This document shows, piece after piece, positions 1 to 4,401 of a DNA stretch of 5,532 bases. The position numbers and the translations under genes were made by a program. The DNA lies in NCBI GenBank assembly GCA_016867655.1, contig VGJA01000074.1:1-5532 (forward strand), read 5' to 3'. Origin of the DNA: Candidatus Altarchaeales archaeon. Lineage in GTDB: Archaea > Altiarchaeota > Altiarchaeia > IMC4 > SCGC-AAA252-I15. Position 1 is the first letter of the stretch; each line of letters begins with the position of its first letter. The notes under the pieces are model-generated. The model had not been told where the DNA came from, searched no databases, and was given only the letters and a program-made list of their open reading frames with translations.

Positions 1-524
1 TGGTTGAGGCTGGCATCAAGGCAAGCAATCTAGGGCAGCTGGTCTATGACAAAATGGGGGAGAAAAAAGTTAAATGCAAGTGCATCAGATGCCGCGAGGT
101 GGGCCGGTTTTTGCTAAAGGGCGTTGAACCTGCAAAGGGGACTATTGAATTGGTCAGAAGGGATTATAGGGCAAGCAATGGCAAAGAAATCTTCCTCTCT
201 TTTGAAGATAGAACGCAAGACCTATTAATCGGCTTCCTAAGGCTTAGAATCCCTTACAAGCCTTTCATGCCTGAAATAACTCCTCAAAGTGCTTTAGTCA
301 GGGAACTGCACGTTTACGGCCCGATGCTCGAGCTTGGGGAAAAGCCTGAATTTGAGTGGCAGCATCGCGGTTATGGGAAAGAGCTTCTGGCTGAAGCAGA
401 AAAGATTGCAAGAAAGGAATTCAACATGAAGCAGATTATCGTCACCAGCGGCATTGGGGCGAGAAACTACTACAAGAAATTCAAATACAAGAAAATCGGC
501 GTCTACATGGGGAAGACTTTATAG
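1..524 (+). CDS. elp3: Elp3 family tRNA uridine-34 carboxymethyl/acetyltransferase, C-terminal part (5' truncated)
   Basis: The reading frame is open from base 3 to the TAG at 522-524, giving 173 residues that continue beyond the left edge. What remains is the end of the radical-SAM/Elp3 core and the whole GNAT acetyltransferase domain. The Elp3 hallmark VKCKCIRCREVG lies about 25 residues into the fragment. The acetyl-CoA loop is QHRGYGKELL, and the characteristic end is SGIGARNYYKKFKYKK. In the family, Elp3 uses acetyl-CoA and S-adenosylmethionine to make cm5U at the wobble position of tRNAs; archaeal Elp3 acts without the other Elongator subunits. The ATG at 54 is internal, because the homologous sequence VEAGIKASNLGQLVYDK precedes it in frame. 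The 3' end overlaps the end of the convergent membrane protease gene by 6 bp. Family assignment is secure; the radical-SAM cysteines lie outside the window. Confidence 0.93.
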   Translation, partial: VEAGIKASNLGQLVYDKMGEKKVKCKCIRCREVGRFLLKGVEPAKGTIELVRRDYRASNGKEIFLSFEDRTQDLLIGFLRLRIPYKPFMPEITPQSALVRELHVYGPMLELGEKPEFEWQHRGYGKELLAEAEKIARKEFNMKQIIVTSGIGARNYYKKFKYKKIGVYMGKTL

Positions 525-1988
525 GCCGAAGACTTTCAGCACTGTGGCAAAAACCATTTTTAGCAGCGGGAAAACGTTCAGCAGGAATATGAATACCGTG
601 ATTGCTATAATGCTAAACAGAACTCTTTTCACGCTCTTTTCCCTAATCCAGCTTGCTTTGACTATTTCGTCAAACATTCTATAGCCGTCGAAAGGCGGCA
701 CCGGAAGCAGGTTGACCAAACCGATGCTGATGCTGAAGAAGTAAATCCAGCCCAAGGAAGTTAGCAAAAATTCCAAAAATCCTGATGTTAGAATCCAGGA
801 CGTGCATTCAAACCTGGCTTTAATTTCCTTAATGACGACTACTCCCATATACCCTTTCCCTTTTTCTGTGGGATGTTCTGTTGTGTTCACCTGGAAAATT
901 CCTTTGTCTGTCTTCAATGTGACGATGTTGCCTGGTTTCACTCCATTGGTTGCGTTTTTGAATGACTCGGTGTCGCTCAACAGATTGCCGTTTATCTCGT
1001 ATATTACCATCTCCCTCTCCAGGACTTTTTCAGCCGGATAGCCTGCAGGCAACTCCGAGATTTTAACGCCTTCACCTGGGACTACAAAATAGCTCAGCCC
1101 CGTTACAAGCGTGAGAGTAACCAAAACGCAAAGTATTCCAACGGCAAAGTTTGCAATAGAACCTGCTGAATAAACCCTCATCTTGCTTATGCCCTGCTTT
1201 TTCTTCAGTTCTTCTTCATCAGGCTCGACGAAAGCCCCAACAACCAGGCCGCCGAAAGTCAGAAGCCCAACAGACTTCAACCTTACTTTGCCCACTCTGG
1301 TCAATATGCCGTGAGCCAGCTCGTGTGGGGCAAATGTTGCAACAATTGCTATCAAGGCATACCACCATGGGATGAAAATGTCGTATCCCGGGACGCCCAT
1401 GCCGATTCTGCCTTCCCTTGTGGTTGGAAGCAGGGGCGAGATTCCTGGGAGCATGGAGCCCTGCAGTATTTCATAGGCGTTTTGAAGTAGCAAAGCGATT
1501 ATCAAAGCCGGGAAGCCGAAGAATCCATACAAAAGCGCAAGGTAGAAAGGCAGGTTCAATACTGCCGCTCCTGCAGAGCAGGATATCAACAGAGAGGCTA
1601 GGACAAAAGAGGCTGCGGTGTTCCTCACCCTGCGCATCAGCCAGACAGCCAAAGCCAAAAGCAGGATTGAAACCAGCTTAACAGCAAGGCTTGCTTTAGC
1701 GAGAGAAACGCCAGCCGTGGCAATCAAAACCAGGCTCCAGTATAAGTTCCTCCTAGTTTTCTCCTTCTCCAAAAGATACAAGGCTCCCAAGCCGCCGAAA
1801 GACATCACAAGCCCTAAGTCTCCTGCAAGCATCCAAAGCTCTGGCTTTAGTCTGGCCAAAAAGTCTATGAACTTCAAGCCGCGCTTGGTCCTTATGACGA
1901 AAAACAAAAAATGCCGTTCATAGTCTGTCTTAAACAGAAAAATCGTTATCAAAATGAAGACAATTGCGATGAAAGTCCATGGGTCCAT
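519..1988 (-). CDS. Site-2-protease-like membrane zinc metalloprotease (M50 family) with PDZ-like domain
   Basis: This is a 489-residue multi-pass membrane protein. Hydrophobic segments fall near residues 5-20, 55-73, 83-117, 127-170, 205-222, 240-253, 278-303, 398-430 and 455-485. The zinc-binding motif HELAH is at 222-226 within a membrane segment. The third zinc ligand is D434 in NLLPVPPFDG, the family's second signature. A PDZ-like domain sits between them at roughly 303-390. Such proteases cut transmembrane or membrane-anchored substrates within the bilayer, often to release regulators or to process secreted proteins. The length and the added N-terminal membrane segments match the archaeal long S2P type. 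The ATG directly follows the TAG of aMBF1 with no gap, and a GGGTGG stretch shortly upstream could serve as ribosome binding site, so the two are probably translationally coupled. The substrate is unknown. Confidence 0.9.
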   Translation of the reverse strand: MDPWTFIAIVFILITIFLFKTDYERHFLFFVIRTKRGLKFIDFLARLKPELWMLAGDLGLVMSFGGLGALYLLEKEKTRRNLYWSLVLIATAGVSLAKASLAVKLVSILLLALAVWLMRRVRNTAASFVLASLLISCSAGAAVLNLPFYLALLYGFFGFPALIIALLLQNAYEILQGSMLPGISPLLPTTREGRIGMGVPGYDIFIPWWYALIAIVATFAPHELAHGILTRVGKVRLKSVGLLTFGGLVVGAFVEPDEEELKKKQGISKMRVYSAGSIANFAVGILCVLVTLTLVTGLSYFVVPGEGVKISELPAGYPAEKVLEREMVIYEINGNLLSDTESFKNATNGVKPGNIVTLKTDKGIFQVNTTEHPTEKGKGYMGVVVIKEIKARFECTSWILTSGFLEFLLTSLGWIYFFSISIGLVNLLPVPPFDGYRMFDEIVKASWIREKSVKRVLFSIIAITVFIFLLNVFPLLKMVFATVLKVFGL

Positions 1989-2483
1989 CTAGCCGCCACC
2001 CTGCTTTTTTCTGACAACAACAACATCGCCCAAAGTCTTTTCCCCCTCCCGTTTTTTCTCTCCTGCAGGAAGCTTGTCCTCAACCTTTGTAGTCAGCTTT
2101 ATGTTCAACTTCTTTTCCAACTTTTCAATCAAATCCTCGCCAGGCTCAATCTTCCCCAACTCAAGCCTGTGAACCAAAGACTCAGGCTCGTTAATCAACT
2201 TTGCCAGCTCGCATTGCTTCAAATTTCTCTTCTCACGAGCCTTCTTAATCCTCCCTCCATAATCTTCAACCAAAGATTCCTCAAACTCAAAATCCTGCAT
2301 ATCATAAACTCGGTTTCCAGTTTTCGGTTTCCAGTCTTCAGACTTGGGCTTCTCTTTCACAGCAGAAATCTTGCTGACAACCACCCCAAAGCCAGCGCAG
2401 TTATCGCAGGCGCTGACCAAAGAGCCCTCCAACTTCAACTTCACGCCAGAATTAAAATGCTTGCCACAAATCTCGCAAATCAT
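1989..2483 (-). CDS. Archaeal multiprotein bridging factor 1 (zinc ribbon plus Cro/C1-type HTH)
   Basis: I place the start at the ATG at 2483, giving 164 residues that begin MICEICGK, the normal aMBF1 N-terminus. The upstream in-frame ATG at 2567 would add 28 residues of unrelated sequence that cross a hairpin and a TATA-like element. The zinc ribbon uses C3, C6, C26 and C29. A linker follows, then a Cro/C1 helix-turn-helix at about 70-125 (GRIKKAREKRNLKQCELAKLI, INEPESLVHRLELGKIEPGE). The TLGDVVVVRKK tail is typical of the archaeal family. aMBF1 is a conserved archaeal transcription/translation-associated factor; binding to the small ribosomal subunit is reported for some members. It is the first gene of a two-gene unit with the S2P-like protease, its TAG abutting that gene's ATG. 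The QGGG terminus is slightly longer than usual. Confidence 0.93.
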   Translation of the reverse strand: MICEICGKHFNSGVKLKLEGSLVSACDNCAGFGVVVSKISAVKEKPKSEDWKPKTGNRVYDMQDFEFEESLVEDYGGRIKKAREKRNLKQCELAKLINEPESLVHRLELGKIEPGEDLIEKLEKKLNIKLTTKVEDKLPAGEKKREGEKTLGDVVVVRKKQGGG

Positions 2484-2512
2484 CTTAAACAAAACCTTCT
2501 GGTAAATACTAT

Positions 2513-2570
2513 CTGAAAAGAAGAATTTAAGGAGGGGAAATGCCGCACTCCCCCTCTGTTCATACAAAAA
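2513..2570 (-). terminator. Candidate terminator after the secreted coiled-coil gene
   Basis: Directly after the TAG of the secreted protein gene the minus strand has five Ts (2570-2566), the simplest archaeal terminator type. It is followed by a 6-bp GC stem (2532-2537 with 2551-2556, loop of 13) and then a T-rich run. This separates the surface-protein pair from aMBF1, though read-through is possible. Confidence 0.35.
2521..2530 (-). promoter_or_regulatory. Candidate TATA box for aMBF1-protease unit
   Basis: On the minus strand, TTAAATTCTT begins 47 nt upstream of the aMBF1 ATG. Archaeal initiation usually lies about 25 nt past the box, which would leave a leader of roughly 20 nt. No strong Shine-Dalgarno sequence precedes the ATG (only AGAAGG about 13-18 nt away). 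Its placement supports the shorter start of aMBF1. The call is by eye. Confidence 0.4.
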
Positions 2571-3257
2571 CTAAGCCGTTGGCAGGCAGTTCTCTTGAAT
2601 CTCCTGAAGGCTTTTCGTAAGCTCCTTAGTGGTCTTGCCCACCTCAATTATACCCTTTTTTATCTCCAAAGTCTGCCCAGAGTTTATCGCCTGCTCCAAA
2701 GAGTTCAACTCCTGCTCCAACTCATCCAGCTGATACTCCGCCTGCCTGATGCTGTCAGCTTCAGAAGGACATACAACCTTCAGCACCTTCAATATCTGTT
2801 CGGCCTTCTGTATATACTCCTCAGCTTGGTCGACAGCCTCCAAACCGAGAACTGTCACCAGATTCTTCACATTGTTTTTGATGACATCCTTGTTGTCCAC
2901 CAGATACTGGACAACCTCCTTGTTCAACTCCACAACCTCTGCAACAGATTCAGCATTCTCAGTCTCAGACTTATAGGACTCAAGACCGTTTTCCACATTC
3001 TGGAGAGACTGCAAAAGCACGTCCTTAGACTCCTGGCTCAGCCGGGGGTTGTTTTCTATGACCTTCTCGGCCTTGTCCAACTTCTCCAAAGAATTGTCTA
3101 TGCGAGAAACCAGCTGGTTCTTCATCGCGTCAAGGCCTGGCTCTCCTTCAGGCCGTGAAACACGACTGCCAGACGGCAGGCTCACTGCAGTGGAAAGAAT
3201 GCCAGCTGACACAGCCAGAATCAAAAACGCCGCCATAACCTTTCCAATGTTTTCCAT
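2571..3257 (-). CDS. Secreted or membrane-anchored helical coiled-coil protein of unknown function
   Basis: The product has 228 residues. The N-terminus has one hydrophobic stretch (about 6-27, VMAAFLILAVSAGILSTAVS) and reads as a signal peptide or signal anchor. The rest is hydrophilic and almost entirely helical, with heptad-like stretches at about 45-70, 75-110, 140-162 and 168-222 (for example YQLDELEQELNSLEQAI), pointing to a coiled coil or helical bundle. There are only two cysteines, C163 and C224, both in the predicted extracellular part, so they could form a disulfide. I recognise no family. The ATG lies 5 bp after the TAG of the lipoprotein gene; a GGAGGGTGAGG stretch lies 14-24 nt upstream, rather far for a ribosome binding site. 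The two genes are very likely cotranscribed, and their products may assemble at the cell surface (inference). Confidence 0.8.
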   Translation of the reverse strand: MENIGKVMAAFLILAVSAGILSTAVSLPSGSRVSRPEGEPGLDAMKNQLVSRIDNSLEKLDKAEKVIENNPRLSQESKDVLLQSLQNVENGLESYKSETENAESVAEVVELNKEVVQYLVDNKDVIKNNVKNLVTVLGLEAVDQAEEYIQKAEQILKVLKVVCPSEADSIRQAEYQLDELEQELNSLEQAINSGQTLEIKKGIIEVGKTTKELTKSLQEIQENCLPTA

Positions 3258-3262
3258 CTTTC

Positions 3263-3646
3263 CTAAAGTTCCTCACCCTCCTCAAGCTGACTTACAGACG
3301 AGCCTATTGCATCCAAATCAACAGCGATTTCATTCAGCTCAGCAATCTGCCTTGATATGTCAGCAGCCTGCTGGCTTGCTGAACCACCAGACGGAAGCGT
3401 TGTAGTTGCAGCCGGCTTTCCAGCAGGCAAAGTCGCCTCCGGCCTAGTAAGCTGGCTTTCAATAGTAGTCTTCACACTCTCCTTATTGTCACAAATGTTA
3501 TTACTATTACTGTCTAAACAACACACGCCCTCCTCAATCCCGACAAAAGGCCTCTCACACTCCATCTTACTGCTAACACAACCTAAAATAAACACTACCA
3601 AAAAAACAAGCAATATCGCATAAAACCTTGGCGAAAACATTTTCAC
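3263..3646 (-). CDS. Small lipoprotein with paired-cysteine, EF-hand-like Asp/Asn motif
   Basis: The product has 127 residues from the GTG at 3646; the ATG two codons later (3640) is an equally good start. The sequence has a lipoprotein-type signal, with a hydrophobic run at about 9-21 followed by ILGC (lipid-attachment candidate C23). The mature part begins with a cysteine-rich patch (C30, C42, C43, C52). Within it D45, N47, N49, D53 and E56 are spaced like a calcium-binding DxNxNxxxDxxE loop (VCCLDSNSNNICDNKE); similar segments recur in archaeal exported proteins. A Thr/Ser/Pro/Ala-rich linker (about 58-92) leads to an acidic helix (about 95-127). It is the first gene of a pair with the helical secreted protein. 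The function is unknown; calcium binding and surface location are inferred from the motif and signal. Confidence 0.78.
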   Translation of the reverse strand: MKMFSPRFYAILLVFLVVFILGCVSSKMECERPFVGIEEGVCCLDSNSNNICDNKESVKTTIESQLTRPEATLPAGKPAATTTLPSGGSASQQAADISRQIAELNEIAVDLDAIGSSVSQLEEGEEL

Positions 3647-3664
3647 TTAACTCTTATTGATTCT

Positions 3665-3687
3665 CTTAATAAATGACAGATAAAAAA
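3665..3687 (-). promoter_or_regulatory. Candidate promoter of the lipoprotein operon
   Basis: Two TATA-like stretches lie on the minus strand. TTTTTTATC (3687-3679) would start transcription about 18 nt before the ATG at 3640. TTTATTAAG (3673-3665) would give a nearly leaderless transcript. The surrounding 3650-3690 is AT-rich, in contrast to the GC-rich hairpin island just upstream. There is no strong Shine-Dalgarno, which fits a short or leaderless 5' end. Confidence 0.4.
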
Positions 3688-3860
3688 CATTGTTGAACGT
3701 ATTTGGAGGCTATGGGATTGTGAAGCGCCTTTTTCTTCGCTGCGTGCACGCCGTTCGCGTGCATGCCGCGAACACGCGGCATCAGAAAAAGCCTCGGGAA
3801 AGAGTGTGTGCTATCGAGCCATAGGCGAAGATAGCACGCTTTCTTTCTTTTTCGCCAGCG

Positions 3861-3888
3861 TTTTTCTTTCTTCGCAAAGAAAGAAAAA
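3861..3888. repeat. Palindromic polypyrimidine/polypurine hairpin, copy A
   Basis: This is a perfect 12-bp inverted repeat with loop CGCA: pyrimidine arm 3861-3872, purine arm 3877-3888. The central part, TTTCTTTCTT-CGCA-AAG with the following GAAA, also occurs inside the tRNA-Trp intron (4285-4315). A related half-site (TTTCTTTCTTTTTCGCC) lies at 3840-3856, and another (TTTTCTTTCTTTG) at 4262-4274. It is probably a small dispersed palindrome of this genome. Confidence 0.65.
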
Positions 3889-3892
3889 GGCT

Positions 3893-3912
3893 GTTTGGGG
3901 CCGGAGGGATTT
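3893..3912 (-). repeat. Exact 20-bp copy of the tRNA-Trp 3' end
   Basis: These 20 bases are identical to 4138-4157, which cover the 3' acceptor strand, the 3' T-stem strand and part of the T loop of the tRNA-Trp gene plus three flanking bases. The offset is 245 bp. Beyond this block the similarity stops, then resumes at 3959-3970 (11 of 12 bases like 4158-4169). The two arrangements could be an attachment-site scar or a degenerate duplicate of the tRNA end. Confidence 0.8.
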
Positions 3913-3958
3913 TCCCCTTCGGGGATTTCGTCCCGTTCACTTCGTTCACGGGACTCAA
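3913..3958. repeat. 46-nt double-hairpin insertion within the tRNA-end copy
   Basis: The tRNA-end copy is split exactly between the bases matching TTC and AAAT of the T loop. The intervening 46 nt consist of two hairpins, 3913-3917/3921-3925 (5 bp, loop TTC) and 3930-3936/3948-3954 (7 bp), so they look like inserted palindromic sequence. Removing them restores a continuous match of about 32 bases to the tRNA, with one mismatch. Confidence 0.5.
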
Positions 3959-3970
3959 GAACTCCCATCC
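3959..3970 (-). repeat. Second block of the tRNA-Trp 3'-end copy
   Basis: Bases 3959-3970 match 4158-4169 of the tRNA gene (5' T-stem strand, start of T loop and variable loop) at 11 of 12 positions. They continue the 20-bp copy at 3893-3912 after the 46-nt hairpin insertion. No 5' half of a second tRNA is seen beyond it. Confidence 0.5.
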
Positions 3971-4137
3971 ATTTGGGTTAGTGAATGAGGGGTCGAAGCG
4001 CCCCTCGTAGAGGGACGTCCAGGCTTTGCCTGGGCGTAGCGGAGACCCCTCTGGGGTGGGGTCAGGAAGAACCTGTCCCCTATGGGGACATCCCCGCAAG
4101 GGGGAGAAACTGGGGGAGGGGTGAAACCCCTCCCGCG

Positions 4138-4157
4138 GTTTGGGGCCGGAGGGATTT
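4138..4157 (-). repeat. Direct-repeat partner within the tRNA-Trp 3' end
   Basis: This is the tRNA-resident copy of the 20-bp direct repeat also found at 3893-3912. It covers the 3' acceptor strand and half of the T arm, the segment used most often as attachment site by tRNA-targeting integrases. The 225 bp between the copies hold no integrase or other gene. Confidence 0.8.
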
Positions 4158-4215
4158 GAACCCCCATCCGCAGGTCACTCCGTTTCACGGCTTTTGCCGC
4201 TGACCTGTTCTTTAA

Positions 4216-4249
4216 TCGTCATCTACTCTTGCGAGTATCGGCGCTCCAA
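4216..4249 (-). ncRNA. Candidate intronic box D'/C' guide for 2'-O-methylation of tRNA-Trp C34
   Basis: On the minus strand the guide TTGGAGC (4249-4243) pairs with G31-G37 of the tRNA, including one U.G pair. A D'-like box CCGA (4241-4238) follows. The guide base opposite C34 (4246) is exactly the fifth upstream of the box, the rule for C/D methylation guides. After the box comes a 5-bp stem TACTC-GCAA-GAGTA, then G and the C'-like box ATGACGA (4222-4216). This folds as a kink-turn: 3-nt bulge GAT, tandem sheared G.A pairs, then C.C and C-G pairs. The consensus boxes CUGA and RUGAUGA would have U.U at that step. Known tRNA-Trp introns in several Euryarchaeota guide C34 methylation. No second box pair is visible, so the call remains a candidate. 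Confidence 0.6.
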
Positions 4250-4284
4250 TGTTTTACCTCGTTTTCTTTCTTTGAACCCGAGGG

Positions 4285-4315
4285 CCTTTCTTTCTTTTCG
4301 CAAAAGAAAGAAAGG
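4285..4315. repeat. Palindromic polypyrimidine/polypurine hairpin, copy B, inside the tRNA intron
   Basis: This is a perfect 14-bp inverted repeat with a 3-base loop CGC: pyrimidine arm 4285-4298, purine arm 4302-4315. Its core matches copy A at 3861-3888 (TTTCTTTCTT, CGC, GAAAGAAA). It sits near the 5' end of the tRNA-Trp intron, outside the splice-site helix and the candidate guide, where an insertion would be tolerated. Confidence 0.65.
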
Positions 4316-4369
4316 GGCTCTCTGGAGCCAGCTAGGATACCTGGTTACCCCACAGCCCCTTGTGTGGAG

Positions 4370-4397
4370 TATATTTATGGGCGTTGGTTTTTATTAA
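4370..4397 (-). promoter_or_regulatory. Candidate promoter of tRNA-Trp
   Basis: TTAATAAAAA (4397-4388, minus strand) is centred about 33 nt upstream of the tRNA 5' end and would give a leader of a few nucleotides, so it is the better candidate. A more perfect-looking ATAAATATA (4378-4370) is only 11-19 nt upstream, too close for normal initiation. Both lie just after the stop of the preceding gene, so cotranscription with that gene is also possible. Confidence 0.4.
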
Positions 4398-4401
4398 GGT
4401 T

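Larger units (their letters stand above)
3690..4138. other. Non-coding, hairpin-rich intergenic island
   Basis: No credible gene lies in this stretch of about 450 bases; its open frames are low-complexity shadows. It is packed with short inverted repeats: 3729-3736/3784-3791, 3745-3751/3757-3763, 3763-3770/3775-3782 (8 bp, loop AACA), 3808-3815/3830-3837, 3861-3872/3877-3888, 3913-3917/3921-3925, 3930-3936/3948-3954, 3987-3992/4001-4006, 4016-4023/4029-4036, 4045-4049/4053-4057, 4074-4080/4084-4090, 4092-4095/4100-4103 (loop GCAA) and 4114-4122/4126-4134 (9 bp, loop GAA). From 3890 on it is much richer in G and C than the genes around it. It lies between the tRNA 3' end and the lipoprotein promoter, so some hairpins may end or process the tRNA transcript. 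I see no known RNA family. Confidence 0.75.
4176..4321 (-). other. tRNA-Trp intron (146 nt)
   Basis: The intron runs from the base after G37 to the base before A38. From its 5' end it holds: a 14-bp palindrome (4315-4302/4298-4285, loop GCG); a short stem CCTCG/CGAGG (4283-4279/4261-4257); a candidate guide plus D'/C' kink-turn (4249-4216); a segment CAGGTCA (4207-4201) able to pair with TGACCTG across the 3' splice site; and a hairpin CGGC-AAAA-GCCG (4199-4188). It is longer than the roughly 100-nt tRNA-Trp introns of halophilic archaea that encode box C/D guides, mainly because of the palindrome. Confidence 0.85.
4141..4359 (-). tRNA. tRNA-Trp (anticodon CCA) interrupted by a 146-nt intron
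   Basis: The 5' exon is 4359-4322 and the 3' exon 4175-4141. The acceptor stem has 7 bp (GGGGCTG with CGGCCCC, one G.T wobble). T8, A14, A15, G18, G19, A21, A26 and T33 are in place. The anticodon loop is CTCCAGA, with CCA at 4325-4323. The T arm is GGGGG-TTCAAAT-CCCTC and the discriminator A73; CCA is not encoded. The A15-T48 pair is present with a 4-nt variable loop. The intron sits at the canonical 37/38 site. Exon bases 32-35 (CTCC) pair with intron GGAG (4181-4178), with 3-nt bulges AGA and TGA on either side: a textbook bulge-helix-bulge centre for the splicing endonuclease, although the inner intron helix is not evident. The anticodon stem has one T29.T41 mismatch. It lies 42 bp downstream of the 342-residue gene. 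Confidence 0.92.

Noticed and set aside
54..56. ATG at 54 as the start of the acetyltransferase
   Set aside because: The same frame stays open to the left edge with Elp3-like sequence, so this Met is internal to a gene truncated by the window.
2484..2567. Upstream ATG at 2567 as the start of aMBF1
   Set aside because: It would add 28 unrelated residues before the conserved MICEICGK start and would place the TATA-like box and a hairpin inside the gene.
2595..3158. 187-codon open frame on the plus strand
   Set aside because: It is antisense to the secreted coiled-coil gene, has Leu/Gln-rich low-complexity translation (the reverse of Lys/Glu/Gln codons), and lacks a start signal.
3893..4057. 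A second complete tRNA gene on the minus strand
   Set aside because: The 3' end resembles tRNA-Trp, but no matching 5' acceptor strand (GGGGCCG type), D arm or anticodon arm was found upstream; GGGGCGC at 4004-3998 pairs at too few positions.
3690..4138. CRISPR array
   Set aside because: The hairpins differ in sequence and spacing; no identical repeats with uniform spacers.
3690..4138. RNase P RNA or SRP RNA
   Set aside because: The conserved cores (the GAGGAAAGTCC-type P RNA start, the GGAAG/GCAGC loop of SRP helix 8) were not found in a coherent fold on either strand.
4201..4207. Second methylation guide for position 39
   Set aside because: CAGGTC complements positions 37-42, but no CTGA-like box lies five bases past the base opposite position 39.
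4370..4378. ATAAATATA as the TATA box of tRNA-Trp
   Set aside because: It ends only 10 nt before the mature 5' end, so normal spacing would start transcription within the tRNA; the TTAATAAAAA further upstream fits better.
3666..4397. Several open frames of 60-109 codons on both strands in the intergenic/tRNA region
   Set aside because: Their translations are the familiar shadows of tRNA ends (GFEPPSAG, QIPPAPN, RDLNPH) and of polypurine hairpins (FFAKKEKRWRKRKK). None has a ribosome binding site or family match, and they overlap the tRNA and the palindromes.
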